Source of the DNA: an uncultured Treponema sp.
GTDB taxonomy: Bacteria > Spirochaetota > Spirochaetia > Treponematales > Treponemataceae
Assembly: GCA_946403565.1 (NCBI GenBank)
Contig: CAMJAJ010000035.1
Coordinates: 1-8,737 of the forward strand
DNA length: 8,737 nucleotides
Direction: 5' to 3'
Within the stretch, counting starts at the first letter, position 1, and each line of letters begins with the position of its first letter. Below the pieces are notes generated by a model. That model saw only the letters and a program-made list of their open reading frames with translations. It ran no database searches and was not told the DNA's origin. A program made the translations under genes and the position numbers. Below are positions 7,104 through 8,737 of the stretch, in pieces.

Positions 7104-8735
7104 TTTTCCGCTGTCGCCGTAGTTGCTCAGGACGCGCGCGCTCGGGTCGTTCACGTCACAGCCCTTCCATGCCTTGTTGGGCATCCAGAAGTCGACGACC
7201 ATCTGCGACTGGCCCGGATAGAACTTCTCGAATATCTCCCGATAAAGCAGGGACTCCTTGGTGAAGGGGCGGGCGTGGTCGTATGCCCTGCATTTTTCCT
7301 CGAACTCCCCGTCCGTATACCTGGACTCGGCATACTCCTTGAGGTCGTCCACCAGCGAGTGTCCAACCGCGTCGCTGAACGCCGCCTTTTCCCGCATCAA
7401 GAGGTCGTGGGGCAGGTAGGGTTTGCCGGACTCGTCCGCCTCGAAGGCGTGGCGCAGCAGGAACTTGCCCTTGCCGTAGTGGTTCATCTTGAGCTCCGGG
7501 TCGATTGACATGACGTATTCCACGAAGTCCAGGTCGCCGAAGGGGACGCGGGCTTCCAGGCTGTTCACGCTGATGCAGCGGTCGGCCCTGAGCACGTCGT
7601 ACATGTGCAGCTCCCGCACGCGCTTGGCGGCCTCCTTCTGGAACTCGGCGGCGCTCGGCGCGAAGTCCGTGTACTTGTAGCCGAACAGCTCGTCGCTGAT
7701 CTCTCCGGTCAGGAGCACGCGGATGTCCGTCTGCTCGTGGATGGCCTTGCACAGGAGGTACATTCCCATGCTGGCGCGGATCGTCGTGATGTCGAAGGTT
7801 CCCAGGGCGCGGATCACGTCCTCCAGTGCGGAAAGGACGTCCTCCTTGGTGATTATAATCTCGTGGTGGTTGGAGCCGATGAAGTCTGCGACCTGCTTGG
7901 CGTATTTCAGGTCAATCGCGTCCGTCTTCATTCCGATGGCGAAGGTCTCGATGGGCTTGTTCAGGATGCGGCTTGACACCGCGCACACGAGCGAGGAGTC
8001 AAGTCCTCCGCTCAAAAGGAAGCCGAGCGGTGCGTCCGCGTCCAGGCGCTTCCTGATTCCTGCGACCAGCCTGTCGTGGATCTGGCGGCAGATGCCGTCC
8101 GCTCCGTCAAGGCCGCCCTTCACGACGGACTTGACCTCCGTCATGTCCCGGTAGCAGGTGAACTTCCCGTCCTTGTAGTAGTGGCCGGGGGGGAAGGGGA
8201 GGATCTCTCCGACCAGCCCCTCCAGGTTCTTGGGCTCGCTGGCGAAGGCGATGCCCCCCTCCTTGTCGCGTCCGTAGTAGAGCGGGCGGATGCCGATGGG
8301 GTCGCGGGCGGCCACGACGGACCTGCTGTCCTGGTCGTAGATTATCAGGGCGTACTCCGCATCCAGCATCCTGAACAGGTCCGTGCCGTGCTTCTCGTAG
8401 AGGGGAAGCAGGATCTCGCAATCGGAGTCGCTCTTGAAGGCGTGCCCCGCGGCAACAAGCTCCTTCTTTACCTCCCTCCAGGGCCGGGACGTTCCCGCAT
8501 CGCCGTAGATGCCGTATATCTCGCCGTTGCACACGAGGCTTTTCCCGTCCGCGGTGAAAGGCTGCATGCCGCTGTCGTCCAGTCCCATGATCGCAAGCCG
8601 CTGGAAGCCCAGGAGTGCCCCGTCCAGCTCCAGGACCCGGGTGCTGTCAGGCCCACGGGAAGTGGTGCGGTCCAAATTCTTACGAAAGTCCTTCATTGAA
8701 ACAACATTGCCAAAATAGCCCATTACGCAGCACAT
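7101..8735 (-). CDS. asnB: Asparagine synthetase B (glutamine-hydrolysing)
   Basis: This 544-residue cytoplasmic enzyme converts aspartate, ATP and glutamine to asparagine, AMP, pyrophosphate and glutamate. The N-terminal class II glutaminase domain (2 to about 200) starts MCCVMGYFG, which aligns without gaps to the start of E. coli AsnB (MCSIFGVFD). Cys2 is therefore the nucleophile once Met is removed, and this decides the start. Other active-site matches are Arg46 in RLAI, Asn70-Gly71 in NGEIY and Asp105 in SDCE. The synthetase domain has the pyrophosphate loop SGGLDSS (242-248), TTIRAS (317-322), GEISDELFG (344-352), EARVPF (394-399) and Lys450 in REKAAFSDAVG. The usual GEG[SA]DE motif reads GEISDE here, with Gly replaced by Ile346 but the acidic residues kept; HRGPD reads SRGPD. 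I believe this is a clade-typical variant in gut Clostridia rather than damage. It is the first visible gene of the asnB-gltB-gltD operon. Only 2 bases lie upstream, so its promoter and ribosome-binding site are not visible, and Met5 remains a less likely alternative start. Confidence 0.95.
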   Translation of the reverse strand: MCCVMGYFGNVVSMKDFRKNLDRTTSRGPDSTRVLELDGALLGFQRLAIMGLDDSGMQPFTADGKSLVCNGEIYGIYGDAGTSRPWREVKKELVAAGHAFKSDSDCEILLPLYEKHGTDLFRMLDAEYALIIYDQDSRSVVAARDPIGIRPLYYGRDKEGGIAFASEPKNLEGLVGEILPFPPGHYYKDGKFTCYRDMTEVKSVVKGGLDGADGICRQIHDRLVAGIRKRLDADAPLGFLLSGGLDSSLVCAVSSRILNKPIETFAIGMKTDAIDLKYAKQVADFIGSNHHEIIITKEDVLSALEDVIRALGTFDITTIRASMGMYLLCKAIHEQTDIRVLLTGEISDELFGYKYTDFAPSAAEFQKEAAKRVRELHMYDVLRADRCISVNSLEARVPFGDLDFVEYVMSIDPELKMNHYGKGKFLLRHAFEADESGKPYLPHDLLMREKAAFSDAVGHSLVDDLKEYAESRYTDGEFEEKCRAYDHARPFTKESLLYREIFEKFYPGQSQMVVDFWMPNKAWKGCDVNDPSARVLSNYGDSGK

Positions 8736-8737
8736 AC

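Noticed and set aside
7689..7706. AsnB as a degenerate or inactive paralogue because of GEISDE
   Set aside because: All other catalytic and nucleotide-binding residues of both domains are intact, the length is normal and the gene is in a well-formed operon.

Overview
The window is GC-rich bacterial DNA with two convergent transcription units and almost no non-coding space. On the + strand (1-952) are the 3' end of an OstA/LptA-domain gene and a complete lptB, the ATPase of the lipopolysaccharide transport machine. On the - strand (8735 to 1047) is a tight three-gene nitrogen-assimilation operon: asnB (asparagine synthetase), gltB (glutamate synthase large subunit) and gltD (glutamate synthase small subunit). 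The 94-base gap between lptB and gltD carries an imperfect direct repeat and several overlapping inverted repeats.

Organism: the lptA-lptB pair indicates a diderm (outer-membrane) bacterium. The asnB and gltB proteins resemble, from memory, versions seen in gut Clostridia such as Lachnospiraceae rather than the proteobacterial ones. Isoleucine is often encoded by ATA despite the high GC. A gut-associated, GC-rich spirochaete (Treponema-like) would fit all of this, but that is an inference with low to moderate confidence; no rRNA or tRNA is present to test it.

Layout: 1-192 lptA-like tail; 185-952 lptB, overlapping it by 8 bases; 953-1046 intergenic repeat and hairpin zone, which extends into the last codons of gltD; 1047-2549 gltD (-); 2561-7087 gltB (-); 7101-8735 asnB (-), whose start lies 2 bases from the window edge. 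In the operon the gaps are 13 and 11 bases, and each downstream gene has a strong Shine-Dalgarno sequence overlapping the stop codon of the gene before it, which points to translational coupling.

How the genes work together: GltB and GltD form NADPH-dependent glutamate synthase (GOGAT), converting glutamine and 2-oxoglutarate into two glutamates. AsnB uses glutamine to amidate aspartate to asparagine. Both GltB and AsnB begin with a class II (Ntn-type) glutaminase domain, so the operon groups two enzymes that spend glutamine nitrogen. All five genes look intact where visible. I found no mobile-element genes, CRISPR array or RNA gene, and no clear new system. The most unusual part is the repeat-rich convergent junction at 961-1064.
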